NCBI GenBank assembly: GCA_031216445.1
Contig: CM062219.1
Coordinates: 14,545,001-14,609,000 of the forward strand
Source: Lateolabrax maculatus
Lineage: Eukaryota > Chordata > Actinopteri > Acropomatiformes > Lateolabracidae
Reading direction: 5' to 3'
Length of the DNA: 64,000 nucleotides
Part shown: positions 12,005 through 26,439 of the stretch, piece after piece
How positions within the stretch are numbered: the first letter of the stretch is position 1
How the letters are laid out: every line of letters begins with the position of its first letter
The notes under the pieces: model-generated
What the model was told of the DNA's origin: nothing
Databases searched by the model: none
The model's input: only the letters and a program-made list of their open reading frames with translations
Translations under genes and position numbers: made by a program

Positions 12005-15000
12005 CTGAGGAGGGAACAGGGACACGTTAGGTGATGTTACATAATCAGGCAGTCATACTGGAGGTCTTCCTCCTCAACTCGACAGTGGATGAGCTGATTG
12101 TGTGTTTGAACGTATAACTTGTCCATTGAAACATGATTAATCAGACATGATCAACTTCACTTTTTAGATACAAGAATGCAAATAAAATCAATGTATTTTC
12201 TAAATGAGCCTGCTGTCTAGTCAGCTACCAAAAAGTTTGCTCAAGTTAAAGGTGCCTTGTGGAGATTTCTTGTAAACAAAGGAATTTTTACGTTCATAGC
12301 CCCCTCCCAAAAAGACAAAAACAAAACAATTTTTGAATATTTTGAAAACATGCATTGTTTACGCCCAAGTTTGCGAGCTGGCAGTCTTCATCTTCCCTGC
12401 CTTTTATTATACTTTGCTACTCTGGTATCACTTGGTGGTGGTAATGACGCCACCAACTGCGAATCAGTTGAATTGCATTAAACTGGCAACAGAAATTAAA
12501 ATTAAACAAATAGCTACTCTTTTCTTGCCTGGTTGTGATATTCTTAGATGTTATTAACAGCCAGTGGACCTCCATTATGGAGTGTGTTTTTTGAGAGATT
12601 TCTGAGATGACTGCCAAACACAGCTACAGCAAATAAAAAAACACATGCACACAGTTTTTTCATAACACAGATAGACTCTTAACTCAGCTGTTACTCACAG
12701 GAAAACACTCTCTGCTAGAGGTCAGTCCCATCAGGCCAAGAGAAATACAGTCCCCATGATATATAGTAAGTTGTCTTGTTATGTACTTTACACATACATG
12801 AAACTATTTTGTTACTTTGGCTTAATATTTTATTGTTCATCCACAAACTAGTCTGTTTTTCTTCATTCCTGAATGTTTTCTGTGAACTGTGAAACAAATT
12901 AGTTTTCCTTAAATTCAAAGGAATCTGCCTTGTGCTTTCATTTGGGACGTTTTTTGCTTTTCTATTAGATTTTACTAAACTACAGTTCGTGGAATAAAAA
13001 ATTCTTGTATGTGAGCTTTATCATCTTTGACCATTTTACTGCCGTGTGATGAGGCAGATGGCAGTTTTTATTGCACAAACATTCTTCAGAGGTAGAACTG
13101 CTCTGGAAAAGGAAAAAATATAACTATATCCGCTATCCAGTTGCTGCCTGAAGACACATCAAACTGTCCATCTCAAACAGGGATAAGGTATAATGTAAGC
13201 TTTCTATTCTCTTACAGTACCTCTTTCCTGTTGTAATGGACATGCCAAATCATAATAAACCAGATAAACTGTGGCATTTTGGCTCTGCCAAATGACATTT
13301 AACACAATAATATCCAATATACTCACTTGTATACTCACTAGCACAATGTTTATAATAATAACATTTATAATCTACATTAGGCCTCACATTAGATCTTTAA
13401 CAACAGGGGTGAAAGTACCAATCATCTCATCGCACAGGGGTTACTGCTTATATTTAATGTTTTAAAGATGAATGCCAGAACTGTGTGTTTATGTCACTAA
13501 TGTCTCGTCTCTGTCTGGAACTCTGTTTTGTTACCACAACAGAGCTGAGCAGGAGCACTTAGCTTCACCTTGGGCTGTTTACTGTCAAACAGTTGCTTGG
13601 CTCGAAGTCGTAGAGCTGACAATTAACAGTATGAGTGCCTCCACATACACACACACACTAACACACACTAACACACACCACGCATAAAATTATTCCAAAG
13701 CATTTCACCACCTGCTGTCAGAATGTGGCAGCGGGGCTATTTGTTTGTTTGTGTCTGCGTGTGGGGCTGCTGCACACCCACATAACCAGCGTAACCTCAC
13801 ATACATCATGTGCGTCACGTATTCAGAGCTGTCAGCCAGAAATGTTTTGAATGAGACTTAAGTAACACAACCATGTCAACTATACGGAATGGAGAGGCTT
13901 TTCTGAAATCTAATTTAACGACTGAAATTAAATTTAAACATCACAAGAACTGAAATACCTTTGGATGCTTGGAGTTCACAAGGGTAAGTATTCCCTATCA
14001 CACCTTTTCTAATTTTGAGATTGCTCATTTTGTCCTCTGGCAAATCACTGAGATAAGAAAGGGCCCTGTGTATAATCTGTACCTTATTGTTGCTGTCTAT
14101 GTTGAAAAATAAGATTTTTCAAATCAGAATTTCTTTCCTGCATAAATAAAGTAGATAAAAAATACTAGTAATTTGAATTCTCCAGTTGAACTTACTTGAA
14201 AGTCAAACTGACGGCTCCTATGCAGGTAGTTTTGCCCATCCAAGAAATCCTATTTTTTAGTTTTAATTACCTACATTAGCACCAGTGACACCAAATAAGC
14301 AGCTAGGCAAATTCGATAGGCAAATCAAGATCTATCAGCATTCTGTATTTGAGGCAAAGAAACCATCATTTAACCAGAGGAGGATGCTGGCCTGGAGCTG
14401 ACCCTGACCTCTGACATCCCTGGAATTTTATCAATGAAGTACTACTGACAAAAAAGTATCATTACATGTAAGTAAAGTTTGCTGGACCATTTCGACAGTC
14501 AACAAAACAGTGAAGAGTTAAGCTATGTAGGATAATTGACCAGTTGTTTCCTCTGAGAACCAGCCTGCTCTCTGCTCTCTCTCACGCTATTTAATAGACT
14601 TTCCATTTCCTGTTGAGCTCTGACACACAACCACTCTGAGCTGGACTCTTACAGGGAAGGTTTGGGGCTTTTTAGAAGGTCTACGCTATTCATCAGTAAC
14701 TGAAATAACCAATTTAGAACATACCAAGCATTAACATCGGCAAAATACATAACTGCCATAGGAAAATGAACCATATATTAAGGAGACCAGGCATCAGGAG
14801 AAAATGCCGGGTAAGGTTAACTTAACTCTGAAATCATCAGGATGTTTACATGGTCCCAGACTCAGATCAACGCCTCCATTCTGAGAGAGCTTGAATCATG
14901 CAGCCAAGAGGTCCTTATCAAATCTCTGGGCTCCAGTCTTTCCCATTTCCTCTCCCGGGCCACTACGTCTCTGGAGAGCGGACTACAAAGCCTGCTTCAT

Positions 15001-15447
15001 GTTGCCTGGTTGTGTGGCACTCAGAGGTAATGGCCATTAAATGGAACTGTGTGACCAGATGCTGATTACATCTGGAGTTCAAGGCTGCTGGTGTTGTATG
15101 CAAAAAACTAAACAGAGCAGTACAAAGGCTCTGTAGGGGCTCAATTCCCTGTTAAGCTCAGTGGATGATAGAGCAAAGAGCTAACATGTTTGGGTTAGAG
15201 CGCACTGAGATGATATCTGTTACTTCTTTTTCATCTTTCTCTGGGGAGCATTGGAAGGACAAAGGGAATAGATACAATATGCTGGCCATTTCATATATTT
15301 ATGATAACTGGAGGAGGTTTCTCCTTTCCAGCTTTTGAGTTTGACATCTACAGGTGGTGCTTTCTTTATTCAGTTATGGAGGCGCGGTAAAATTCTGGTA
15401 ATGTAGAGTGCATCATTTGGTGTGCAGCAGGAAGGAGCAACCAGACA

Positions 15448-15600
15448 CTGAGTGGGGCGCCCTGGTGCCCTGGGGTTTGAAGCGCTAACCATGAATTGTT
15501 GCATGTCATTTTCCATCTCTCTCCCCCCACTTACTGTCCTCTCCCTACTTCCAGTTATCTAATAAAGGCATACAATTTCAAAAAGAATACTAAAAAAACT
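15448..15600 (+). repeat. Teleost SINE-like repeat
   Basis: The segment starts GCGCCCTGGTG, continues with GAAGCGCTAACCATG and TTGCATGTCATT, has a CT-rich body with CCCCCCACTTACTGTC, and ends AATAAAGGCATACAATTTC with an A-rich tail. This order of motifs matches a common perciform tRNA-derived SINE I know from fish sequences. The head appears internally deleted. A fragment of the same body may recur near 23,255-23,310. Confidence 0.7.
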
Positions 15601-17694
15601 ATATCAAGGGTTAAAAAACAGCAAACTGAAAAAACTTTTGTGATCTGGATGCGGGCTGAATTAGTGAGTGAGGGGGAGTGGGAAAACAGGTATTTGTATA
15701 AAAATGCTGCATATAATGACAGTATGTTGACTTACCTTGGGTTTTCTGCTATGCAGCATTGACTGAATAAACCAACACAAACTAGTAGTCTAAAGCGTGG
15801 TTACTGCAGTAGTCTGAAATGTCAGCAGTTGATGTCATATGTAATTTGTTATTATTATATGATATGATTATTACTTTCCATGCAGAGTAACCCATATGAG
15901 GTCAGAAAAAAGAAAAGAAAACAGACTCTAGCAGAATAAAATGCATCAGCATTACACTCAAGACACACACAATGAAATGTATGATTTGTATGTATCAAGT
16001 ATACATATAAATGTAAATTGACATAAAATGTCTCTACTTCCAAATTATAAACTTTTCAGGTTCAAATTCAGGCAGCACTGGGTCAGTTACACTATGCTGA
16101 CCAGTAAGGCTTAGATTACTTTTAGTGTATGTTTTGCAGCTGGGCCCAGACTGTAGAAATCTGGACTCCAGACACCAATATGAAAGAACACTGCTTTAAA
16201 GGCCTGAAACCCAAAGTGCACATGGCTTTAATCAATGTTTCTCTTTTGGTGATATTTCCATAAGTGGGTGTTAAATGCTGGAAAACACCGGCATGTAGGA
16301 ATCAAACTTATTTAATATAGGAAGCATTCATGCCAAGTGTGTTTAAAGGCTCTAATTAGAGAATGGAATGTACTTTTATTGCAAATATTAAAGCTGGCTA
16401 CCATAGACATTTGTAGTATAATGGGTACCAACAGCCGTTTCCCCACCCATGCTGCATCTGTACAGCATCTAGGGCTGCATGATTCTTTCCCAAACAATTC
16501 CTCTTAGCCATCAACAGTCCAGTATGCAAAAAGTGCAACGCAGTGAGTTCATGAATTATACTGTACATTAATTGACTAAGTAGTGAATAGATACTTTTTT
16601 AGAATTAAAATGTATTTTTACCTATTTTTAACTACATGTACTCATGCTTAAATTCTAAAAATATGCGGAAGAATAATATAATAAGCAGAATATTGGGCAG
16701 AATGTATTTGTCACATAGTGCATCAGTCGCCAAAATGTATAGGATGCCTATATCTGGTGTGTGTGTTTTTCTGAGATTGTGTGGGAGGTCAAGAAACTAA
16801 TTTTTCATTGGTTGTAAGGTTCAAGAACTCCACATAAATTATAATGGCTGAAAGCTGTTCATTTTTTTCGAACTCACAATCTGTCAGCAGTTTCCCTGTT
16901 TACGCAGCACTTGCTCTTTGAACGTCAAATCAATGTTTACTTGAAACAAAATCTTGGCTTACCAGTAGCGGTTGGCAGTAATTAATAAGGGATATGTTTA
17001 TGTGTGTTTGGATTTGAGTGTTGTTCTGGAAAAAAGAAAACAGCCTGCCCTGCTTGGCCAAGGGAAACTCTGCTCTAACAGGCCTGCACACCAGGAGCAC
17101 TGAGATTTGGATGTTTAGATGGAACGAACCACTACCTGTCAGCCAGAAACTGACTAACATATGAATTTGCGCACGCAAGTAATTAAACACACATGCATGT
17201 AAAAGCAGCATGCAAGAACAGAACAAAACTGTAAAGGAAGGCACATGATGTATCTGTGGGAACACACTCTGTCTCTTTATCTCTCTATGATGTTTATGCT
17301 CAAGGCAAGTACTATGTCTAGGAAAAAAAAGAAAGAGTGATTGAGATAATTAAGAGAGATGAATGGGTGTTACACACACATTTGTAAAGCCTTCTTGCGA
17401 GCATCATCATTGATTCCATTCATCTGCTGGCTTCTAGCCCAAACCTGAACTCTCTATCTTACCTTCACCTTAACACTGACCTTATTCTAATCTAAACCCT
17501 CAACTCAGTATCAGACCTTAAACTAACTATAACCTCAAGTCTTGAAGCAATGATCACCTCTTATCTCTCACATACAGTAGCCCAGCCTTTTGCAATGTTA
17601 AGCCCAGTTGTAGATGAAAGAGTAAATATGTTATCACATATTCAGCCAATGACTACACAGCTGTACATAACATAAGAGCAGAGAGGTCCATAAA

Positions 17695-17790
17695 TACATC
17701 ATAATTCAGGGATCTCGCGAGCCAAACTTTTTAATGGAATCTTTGCCTCCCCATAATTATTGCACCATTAATGCAGCACAGTGTCTTTTA
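17695..17790. promoter_or_regulatory. Candidate conserved non-coding element
   Basis: An intronic block with TTTTTAATGGAATC, CATAATTATTGCACC and ATTAATGCAGCAC, dense in ATTA/TAAT homeodomain cores and free of simple repeat. Its texture resembles vertebrate developmental enhancers. Conservation cannot be seen from one sequence. Confidence 0.25.
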
Positions 17791-18282
17791 CACAACACCA
17801 GCTCTATTGCTAAGATGACAGTGAGTTAACATTTTGCTTTTTGCACCTTCTTGGCTGTTTTCATATGTGAAAACCAGTTTGGTTTCGAAATTACAGAAAA
17901 TAGAACTGTGTATAAATATGTAATTTATTGCACCATAGTCAAAATTACCCCATAGTTGAACTATGATCACATGTGATGATGATTTTTACATGTGACAAGT
18001 ATTTACATGCACTGAGTCAACTGGGAACACACACTCAGCGAAGACAATTTGTAGATGAACATCCTGTAATTTCACCAGCAGCAGCACCCCCATGGTTTAA
18101 ATATACTGTAACTCCCTGGGTAGTTGGTTGACGTCATTGTGCTAATTCCAAGTTTAATCATAAACTCAATTCTTAATCCAAAATCCTCCTGCTAATCATA
18201 TTACTCTCAACTAAACCTATTCCTAGTTCTGTTATTCAAAACTAACTAACTGTGGAACACACACATAAACAAACAAACAAAC

Positions 18283-18363
18283 CTTGAGATGCTGTAGTTG
18301 TAACACCAGGTCATCGAGCTGGCTTCTTTTGTCTTCAATCTCAGTTTGCCGTTTTCGCTTCTC
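18283..18363 (-). CDS. palm2: Paralemmin exon (EKRKRQTEIE segment)
   Basis: On the minus strand a TTTTACTCTCAG acceptor precedes exactly 27 codons, beginning EKRKRQTEIEDKRSQLDD and ending LQLQHLK, before a GTTTGT donor. Both ends are in phase 0. The EKRKRQ-x-EIE-x-KR-x-QL pattern followed by LQH-x-K is the diagnostic N-terminal coiled-coil segment of paralemmins. QTEIE followed by QLD is closest to PALM2. The exon length and phase agree with the known structure of the family as I recall it. It joins the upstream exon (28,657-28,708) and the downstream exon (11,883-12,004) without disturbing the frame. Confidence 0.88.
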
Positions 18364-19901
18364 CTGAGAGTAAAACAAAAACAGAAGAGAGGAAAATTAA
18401 ATCTCTACTCAGAACAGGTTATTTAGTTTCATTGTTCAGAGTAGGAAAAGTTGAACATGATACACTAATGCATGCTGTTGGATTGATTGAATGTTTTAAT
18501 GTTAATGCTCATCAACTGCAAGACAAAATCCCATTGGAGCAATTAGGGTTTTGATACATTCAATTAAAGGTGAGCACAGACTTATGGCTTCTTACACAGT
18601 ATACTGCACAACTATTTATTCCTTTTCCTATTTAAGAATATGTTTCTGAAAGGATTCCTCGATTCCTCTCATTAGTGCAACAGCGAATCTCTACTATACT
18701 CAGGCCATCTGTAACATTCTCATTCTGGAAAGATGGGGAGAAAAATGATCTCCGGGTATAAAGTAAGGAAGTGAAGGATTAGAGGTGTAGGAGGTCAGGG
18801 ACTGTCGAGGGGTGGTTAGGGCTCAGGGTCCACAGGGTATCTAAAGGGGAGAGATTAGGCCTTGAAGCCTCTAAATGGTGCTAAAGTTGAACCTGGGGTG
18901 GGGATGAATGAGGCTGATGTTTGGAGGATGGGCTGGGAGGACGGTGAGCTGGAGGTTTAAAACTGAAAAACAAAGAATACTTCAGTCGTGGGGTAGTCGC
19001 TATCTTTGAATATACTTTGACGAAAATGCATGGGAAAATAAACAAAACAGAACCCATACAACCCTGTTTGGGGCAGAAGGGCCTGAGATACTGTAGATGT
19101 GTATGCGGCTTTATCTCTCTCTCTCTCTCTCAGTGGGAGCAGAACGGGGGGTTTCTAGGATGTTTCCTGTTGGCTGAATATAACCATCAGGGAAAACCCC
19201 CAAATGTGAATAAACATTAGACCATTTTTCAAAGAGAGTAAAGCAGAGTGAAGAGTGACACAGAATAAAAAAAAAGAGGAAACCTGAGTATAGAGTAGGA
19301 AAATGGAAAGAACTGAACAGAAAGAGGCATAGAAGAAAAACAGAACATAAAGGTTGAGAAAATTGAATGAAAAATCACTACAGAATTAATTTTTCTTTGA
19401 ATTATCTTATTTATTATATTATTATTGGTACTTTGAATGCTTTATGTCCACATTTTCCTTACAAGTGACCTATTGTGGTCATGTGAATAATGACTGCTGA
19501 CTGATGTTTGGACGCTAGCAAGTATCCTAGAGAGGAGGTTCTGGTGGAAGGTTGGGCACAGAAAGCATCTAACACCAGAGACTGCGTTTCGCCTCCGTTC
19601 TCCCACTAACAGTCAACAATGATCACAGACTTTCCATGACTCTAGTAGTTGTAGTCGTCTAAACTTAACCAAAACAAAACTTTTTGAGGCTTAGGAGCAC
19701 AAGATCTGAGTGAAAATATGTTTAAACAGATGTTATCTTTTTTTAAACTCAGGGAAAAAAAGGATTCTTATGTGCACAACACTACAGACCAGACTACAGA
19801 GTAAAACAACCTGACTCTTGCTGGGAGAACACATCGCAAAGCTGCACACAGACTGTGAAAACATCTGCAACAAACCTGAGGTCATCTCTCTCTCTCCGTC
19901 T

Positions 19902-19924
19902 CACACACACACACACACACACAC
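19902..19924 (+). repeat. (CA)n microsatellite
   Basis: About 23 bp of CA next to a CT-rich run. Confidence 0.9.
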
Positions 19925-22756
19925 GTAGTGTATGTACAACCACACACACACCGCCGCAGCCTACACAGCAGCAGTTCCCATGGCTTGTGAAGTACAGTCA
20001 GAGAGCCTGAGCAGAGGTATGGTCACCATATGTCAAGGACTGTTAAGGACATGTGGTCGAGGAATGGGCGAAACACACACACATGTGCAGAACACTTCCA
20101 CAGAAACACACAACAGCAAATACAGTCACAGGCATCAGTATGTACACACAGATAAGTAGACACAAATATGTTCTCAAAATAAAACAGTGCTCAGGCAAGT
20201 TGTGTGTATTCGGTGTTGGAACATCCTTGACTATACGGAAATGCATACACACACGGACAGATGAATGACATCCACAGATAAGGGATACGTTTGGGTGCCA
20301 TTTTTTCCATCACATTCCAGAAATAAAATGTAAAGAATGGGCATCCCCATCCACAGCAACGCTCTGCTTAATACACAGTATTGTACACTGAATATAGTTT
20401 ACATCAGTTAGTAGACTGTCAATAGCACTGCGGCAAATAACACAGACACCTCATTCATTTCATAAGGCAACGCAGTGGAGGTGTCCACTGCAGAGGGTCG
20501 TGGAAAAAAAACAAAACAAAACGAGGGTAGTGGTGTTGTAAAAAAGTAGACACTTGCTCTACTTTTTCTGCCAATCAAATACTGTTCATCCAAGCACACA
20601 CACATTGCAGGTACTCTAAAAGACCTTGTAGTCAGCAATGTTCCAATTTACCTTTTATCTCACAAGTATAGAGACGGAAAAGACAGTAGTTGCTACTGTG
20701 AAAACTTTCTAGAGTTGTACACCCTCAAAAGAGAATAACCCGCTGTGTGTTGTCTTGGCATTAATTAAGCTTTAGCAGAAGCAAAGTCTCAGACAAATGG
20801 AACCATTGCATTGCTGTAGTGCTGTTGTAAGTCTGAACATTATCTGACTCATTGTGACTAGCTGGAGTTTCTGGAAATAATTGCATGAAAGGATCAGAAG
20901 GCACCGACAGTGGATAAGGCCCTGTTTCCTCGTACAGTACGAATGCTTGTTCCCAAAGTGTCGTCAAAGTTTTCCTCCTCACATTTCTTCAAGGATTTCC
21001 AAGAGAGTATCCCAGATATGGACTCTGCCAGTAAGAGGTCAGATCAAATACTACAAACTCCTTCAGTTTTAGAAATGCTCATATACAAGGAGCCAACTTT
21101 AAAATGTTCCTCTCTAACAAAATTGAAAAGAAATTGTACTAGTACAAATTGAATGAATAGAAACACTTCTGAACAAAAGCTTGAAGTGTGTTTCAGTGCC
21201 AAGAGTTAGCTGTGGAGGACTATTGAGCTTCCTGGGGTCAAAGAGTTCCTATGAAAGAGTGTTGATGAGTCCAGCTACTACTTATCAATCAAAACAGAAA
21301 TTCATTCGCTGGGGGGATCGTCACTGTCTGCGAGAACAGGATTAAAAACCTAGTTTGTAACAGAAACATATTCATTAATAAAAGGATGAAATTAATCCCT
21401 AGCTCTGCACAGCTGAATTGGCCGGAGAAAGACCCCGAGCCCCACTCTGTTCACTGAATTTTCCCCAAGAGAACACATCCTCCTCCTCAGGAAAATATGT
21501 TGACATTCTTGGTGACACACTCATGACTTCCCACACTCTGACTCACTGAGTGTTTGGCCCCACTTGGCTGGCTGCTAAGCTCTTAAACAGAGGACATCAC
21601 TTTTCCCACTACTGTTGGCAACATCCAAGAAGTTGGATGCAGAATTCTGTGTTCAATATTTAAAATGGTTCAGCCCCATTTCAGACTTCGCCACATTGTT
21701 GTTGGTCTGTTTCGCTTTACAAGACAACCAAAAGTCACACAGGCTGAATAGAATTTAGTAACCTCTCATCCCACATTGTTAAACTTTTTGGCAGTGGAGT
21801 GGGGTCTACAGTATCTGATTACAGTTCCTATAAACTCAAATTCAGCACGATGAACTTTCACTCTTCTTCTGTAGTGTTCATACCAGAAAATTGAGGAGGC
21901 TAAAAATCAGTGTTTGATGTCCCTTCTAACCCCTTGGGCTTTTGGGTGGTTTCCTGTTGTAGATTTATATAATGTTCTCAGCACTAAGAAAATTGTTCAA
22001 CAGTACTCTTGTTGAGAGGATTGACACTCATATTTTAAGGCAAATGGTATCATTCTCACCCGGACAAACAAACAGAACGAGACTTGCAAGCAGGCATAGC
22101 GTCCAAGGCCCCCAGATTTCAAAAAACCTCATTCTCACATGGACAAAAGGAAAACTGAATGAAGAAGGAAACAAAGGAGGGGGTGTGTCCAAAAATCTAA
22201 TATAGTTTACTAAATGTATTTCTGTATTTATGTGTTCTTGTACACAATAACATCCAAAGAGTTTTAATTTACCAGGAAGTAAAAACTGTAATAATATTTG
22301 TTTAAATTCAAGAAAATAACTAAAGTTGACTAGTTAAATATATATTGTTGGTAGTCAAGACATGCAAGCACTTGAATACAAACACACACCTGCTTACAAA
22401 CAGCATTCTGCACAACTGATCCACATACGCTCACACTCCCAGCATGAGATCACACGACATGATTATAATGTGGTAAAGCGGTGATGTAACTCTGTTTCGA
22501 TTTTGAGTTCTGCTGATGTTGAAATCGGCAACAGAAGTGAGCTACTGATCATCACATGGGTCACATACTGCACATGCCAACACACCCAGCAGAGACATCT
22601 CACAGTGAAGATCGTCTTCCACTCAGAGGGAAGCCATACCTGAACACTTAGAGAACAGAGACTGAAATGGACGTGCAGATTAAATGCCATGGGTTTGATT
22701 GGGCATGTACTGCTCTAGAAAGATCTTTGGATGACAGTGTTAACCATGAGACAACA

Positions 22757-22830
22757 CCTAATCGGCAGAAAATCGATCAACAATTTTGGCAATGATGAAA
22801 TGAAAATAATCCTTAGTTGCAGCCAACACC
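22757..22830 (-). repeat. Fragment of the AATTAATCGA-type teleost repeat
   Basis: Contains CTAATCGGCAGAAAATCGAT, CAACAATTTTGGCAATGA and AATAATCCTTAGTTGCAGCC, in reverse orientation to the copy at 34,303. It is a short decayed fragment. Confidence 0.65.
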
Positions 22831-23254
22831 TGCAGGCCTTCAAGATGAAAATGACCACTGTTTGTGAATGTGATGCCCTCCTCAGACGATGTTAATTTGT
22901 TAGGTCTACAGTGAACAGGACGCTAACCTGGTAACTCCTTAGCCAATGGTAGTGTCGATAAATGCAAAGTTAGCACATTGCTGAAATGTCTTGCATGCCG
23001 TTGTCACGTGATAGCAGCAGGTGGTGACTATACTCAACATGTCCATATTGAGGAGAGACACGAGTTTGTATACCTATCCATTCACATGGACGTACACATA
23101 CACAAACACAAACAAAACATGGCGCAATTTCTTAATTTCTCCCGGCGTCTGCCTCATGAGACCAACAATGCCACTGCTGTCAGCAAACCAGTGTTATTAG
23201 AAGAGTAATGAGACTAATATTGTGTCTTATTATCGTTGTATCTGCTGAAATTGC

Positions 23255-23310
23255 ATTTGTTGCATGTCATTCTCTCTGCCCTCTGTAGTATTTCTCTGTC
23301 CTGTCACTCT
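23255..23310 (+). repeat. Possible fragment of the teleost SINE-like repeat
   Basis: TTGCATGTCATTCTCTCTGCC followed by CTCTGTCCTGTCAC resembles the body of the SINE at 15,448. The head and tail are absent. Confidence 0.4.
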
Positions 23311-23435
23311 GCATTGTTTACTATCCAATGAAGATCAAATGCCATGCAAATAATTTCAAAACCAGCAGTGCCCACTAGAGCTGCATTCCAATGTCTCTTG
23401 TCTCAAATATCCGTGAACCCTAACCCCACTCACTT

Positions 23436-23543
<108 letters not shown>

Positions 23544-25350
23544 ACCCGGCAGAATGTCCAGTAAGTCCAAGACAGCTGCTGCTAATTTTAGACGGCATGT
23601 AATGCCCAGCGTGCCCCAGACCCCCTACTAACCAGCAAACCACACCCCCTCTCCCCCCTCAAAATGACTTTGCCCCGAGCGCACTCCCCACCCCCAACAA
23701 ACTGCTGAAGTCCATAAACCAAGCCTCCCCTCGCCACCTATTCACTCCTGCCTCTCCAGGATCCAATCTGCTCTGTTGGTAGTTGGCAACACCTACTCTG
23801 CCAAATATTCAAAACCTGAGACACTAATTCAGGAAGCCTATTGAGCAATCATGTACGGACAGACGGACCTTAACATATACCGAAACTGACGCAGTGACTT
23901 TAGTGACTCATCACAAACAAACAGCTGTGTCTTTGTGCCATCTGAATACAGTATTTCCAATTTAATGGGGCTGATTGGGGCAATCTGACAATCATTTTTG
24001 TCCTTCCAGTTAACTGGACAAAATAAGTTAGTTCCAATGTTAACTAATCAAAAGCTTAAAAGATGGCAAACATCTGCTTTAAAGGCGAGAAATGTTTGAC
24101 TGAGCTGCACTTATCCAGTGCATATGAACACCATTACAGGTATGTGTCTGATTTAGTCAGACATGTGTTCGACAGTGAGCAAATAACTGACACAGGAACA
24201 AAAAATCTCTTGCAGTGGTCAATTTAGGCTCCTCTTGCTGCTCTGCAACACAAAGTTTACAACAGTTTGCAACCGCTTATCTAATTTCCATTACCTACTG
24301 TAGTTTAGATAGAATTGCTGCCAATAAAAGCAGATGACAGAAAGCTAAAGGTTAATTTGTAAAAAAAAGTATTCACTGGAAAACTGTAAAAACTGCTTCT
24401 TTCCTCAAGGCATTCAAAATGTTTGAACTGTTTTATATTAGCATAATGTGTGCATGTGTGAATCACATGTGATAGTTTAAATACAGCGGAAAAAACACCA
24501 CTTAAAAAAGGCACAGAAAAATGCAGAAAGTGTGCTAAAAATGTGATCATTATCTAAAGTTATAATAAGTAACACATAGTTAGGAGAAAACATTTGACTG
24601 CAATTGTTTTCATGGGTTCAATGCTGCCAATATGTCAGTCTTTAAATAGGTAAACTGCACAAACTGAACCGACACATGCCTGCAGGAAGCCCAGCCCCCC
24701 ACTCTATTTACCTCTCTTAATGCAGCCCATTACCCCGGCCCTTCACCGCATGCCACAGTCACAAATCTCAGTGCATGCCAAGGTCTAGCTGTAGCTATCC
24801 CCCTCACCTTCACCCTGTCTCACTCACTCCCCTCTGTTAGACCTCACTAAGTGGATCCAGAATACTGACCAACTTCCACAATGACCCTGAGTCACACAGA
24901 TTACTTCACAGAGCTCATCCAAAGAGATCAACCTGTGGTCGGATCAAGGAAGTCACAACTGTACATAGTTGTAGTATTAGTCTTGTAGGATTGTTAATAA
25001 TACTCATAACGCAGCAAGAGAGACAAGACGCACAGAGATTTAGATTTAGAGATGAAGGTGGTCTTTTTGCATTGAAATATCTTTGGTACCCGGTTCCAGC
25101 AGCTGTCATTTCCTCATTCTCTGTCTTTCCCACAAACGCACACACACGCCACCATCATCATCTCAGTCCGCATGCACCACTTAATCCCCCTTTGACTTGG
25201 CCCCAGTCGATCTGCGGCCTTGTGTGCGTTTGAGTGTGTGTGTGTCTGTCGGGAAGGGGGGGGTGCAGTTTACAGTCCAAGGGGCTGAAGTCATCGTTGT
25301 GAACATATCACAGACACTACAGAGAAGTCAGTGAATGAGTGCACACCGAG

Positions 25351-25369
25351 ACACACACACACACACACA
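25351..25369 (+). repeat. (CA)n microsatellite
   Basis: About 19 bp of CA repeat in the paralemmin intron. Confidence 0.85.
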
Positions 25370-25513
25370 ATTTTGCCAATGCCGTTTGTGGTTGGCAGGC
25401 CACATGGGCAACAGCTAATTAGAAAGATGATGCACTCTCCATTCATTGGCTGATCTCAAAACCACACGCAGGATTTTGGTGAACATACACAAATTTACAA
25501 AAAACACAGACAT

Positions 25514-25515
<2 letters not shown>

Positions 25516-25548
<33 letters not shown>
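25516..25548 (+). repeat. (CA)n microsatellite
   Basis: About 33 bp of CA repeat in the paralemmin intron. Confidence 0.92.
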
Positions 25549-25553
<5 letters not shown>

Positions 25554-26439
25554 ATGCACACATACGTAATCAGTTTTTTGGGGAACCCTGACCAGGCTGC
25601 TCTCATCCAACTGCTATAATTACATGTTAATAATATACCAATTACAGGTCTGGATTTAACAACATGACATCACAACTGTTCCCTAATCTGGCCAATTAGT
25701 AACCATGGAAACCACCGCCGCTGGCAGCCGTAATCACTATCAGACTGTGGGAATCTGTTTGTGTGTGTGGCGGACAAATGAGCCAATTGACTAATCAACT
25801 CTTAGATTAAACACTGGCAAATGTGCCACCCTTTGTTGAACTGAGTGATCAGCACTCTAATTAATCTTATTAAGTAGAAAACAAACCAAGGGGCTATTGT
25901 TATTGTTATTTTTTTCAGTTTGGATGGCACAGGCTCTGACAAAACTCAAAAGACCCCATCCATGTTTAATTTAGTCGAGTTAAGTTTAACACAAGTTATG
26001 ATAGCTATATAAAAAATGCAGCAATATAGCAGAAAGGTTCCACACAGGGTTGATTGCTCTCCCGGTCCTTCAATAATTAACAAGAAATATAAAAATACTT
26101 ACAGAAAAAAGCTACATATAGGAATAAAATCAAACAAAAGAAGACTTAAATGTCTGTTCCATAATCCTGCACTGCATTTAGGTCATGTCACCTTTCTGCT
26201 AAGAAAAAAAAAGGGCTGGTGATTCACAGCCATGCTTTATTCATGAGCCACACAGCACATAGACATCATAATGACAGCTGTCTGCTACCTGAAAGTGATT
26301 TTTTTGGTCCAGTTCAATAGATAAAGCATGGCAAGGAGTGCCAGTGAATGACAAATGTCAAATTCAGTAGTTGTGTGTTCAGACGGCTCAGACACAGAGG
26401 AGACAGGTCTAACCCTTGGCTCTGATTTCAGGGGAAGCT

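Larger units (their letters stand above)
12005..18282 (-). other. palm2: Paralemmin intron of about 6.3 kb
   Basis: The stretch lies between the exons at 11,883 and 18,283. It holds one recognisable SINE-like repeat (15,448-15,600) and a compact AT-rich block near 17,695-17,790 that looks like a conserved non-coding element. Otherwise it shows only ordinary intronic sequence with no convincing open frame. Confidence 0.75.

Noticed and set aside
14842..15030. Frame of 62 codons followed by GTAATG
   Set aside because: No convincing acceptor and no recognised protein; donor-like match is weak.
17401..17540. Degenerate AACCT/CTAAC-like stretch suggesting interstitial telomere sequence
   Set aside because: No run of exact TTAGGG/CCCTAA units.
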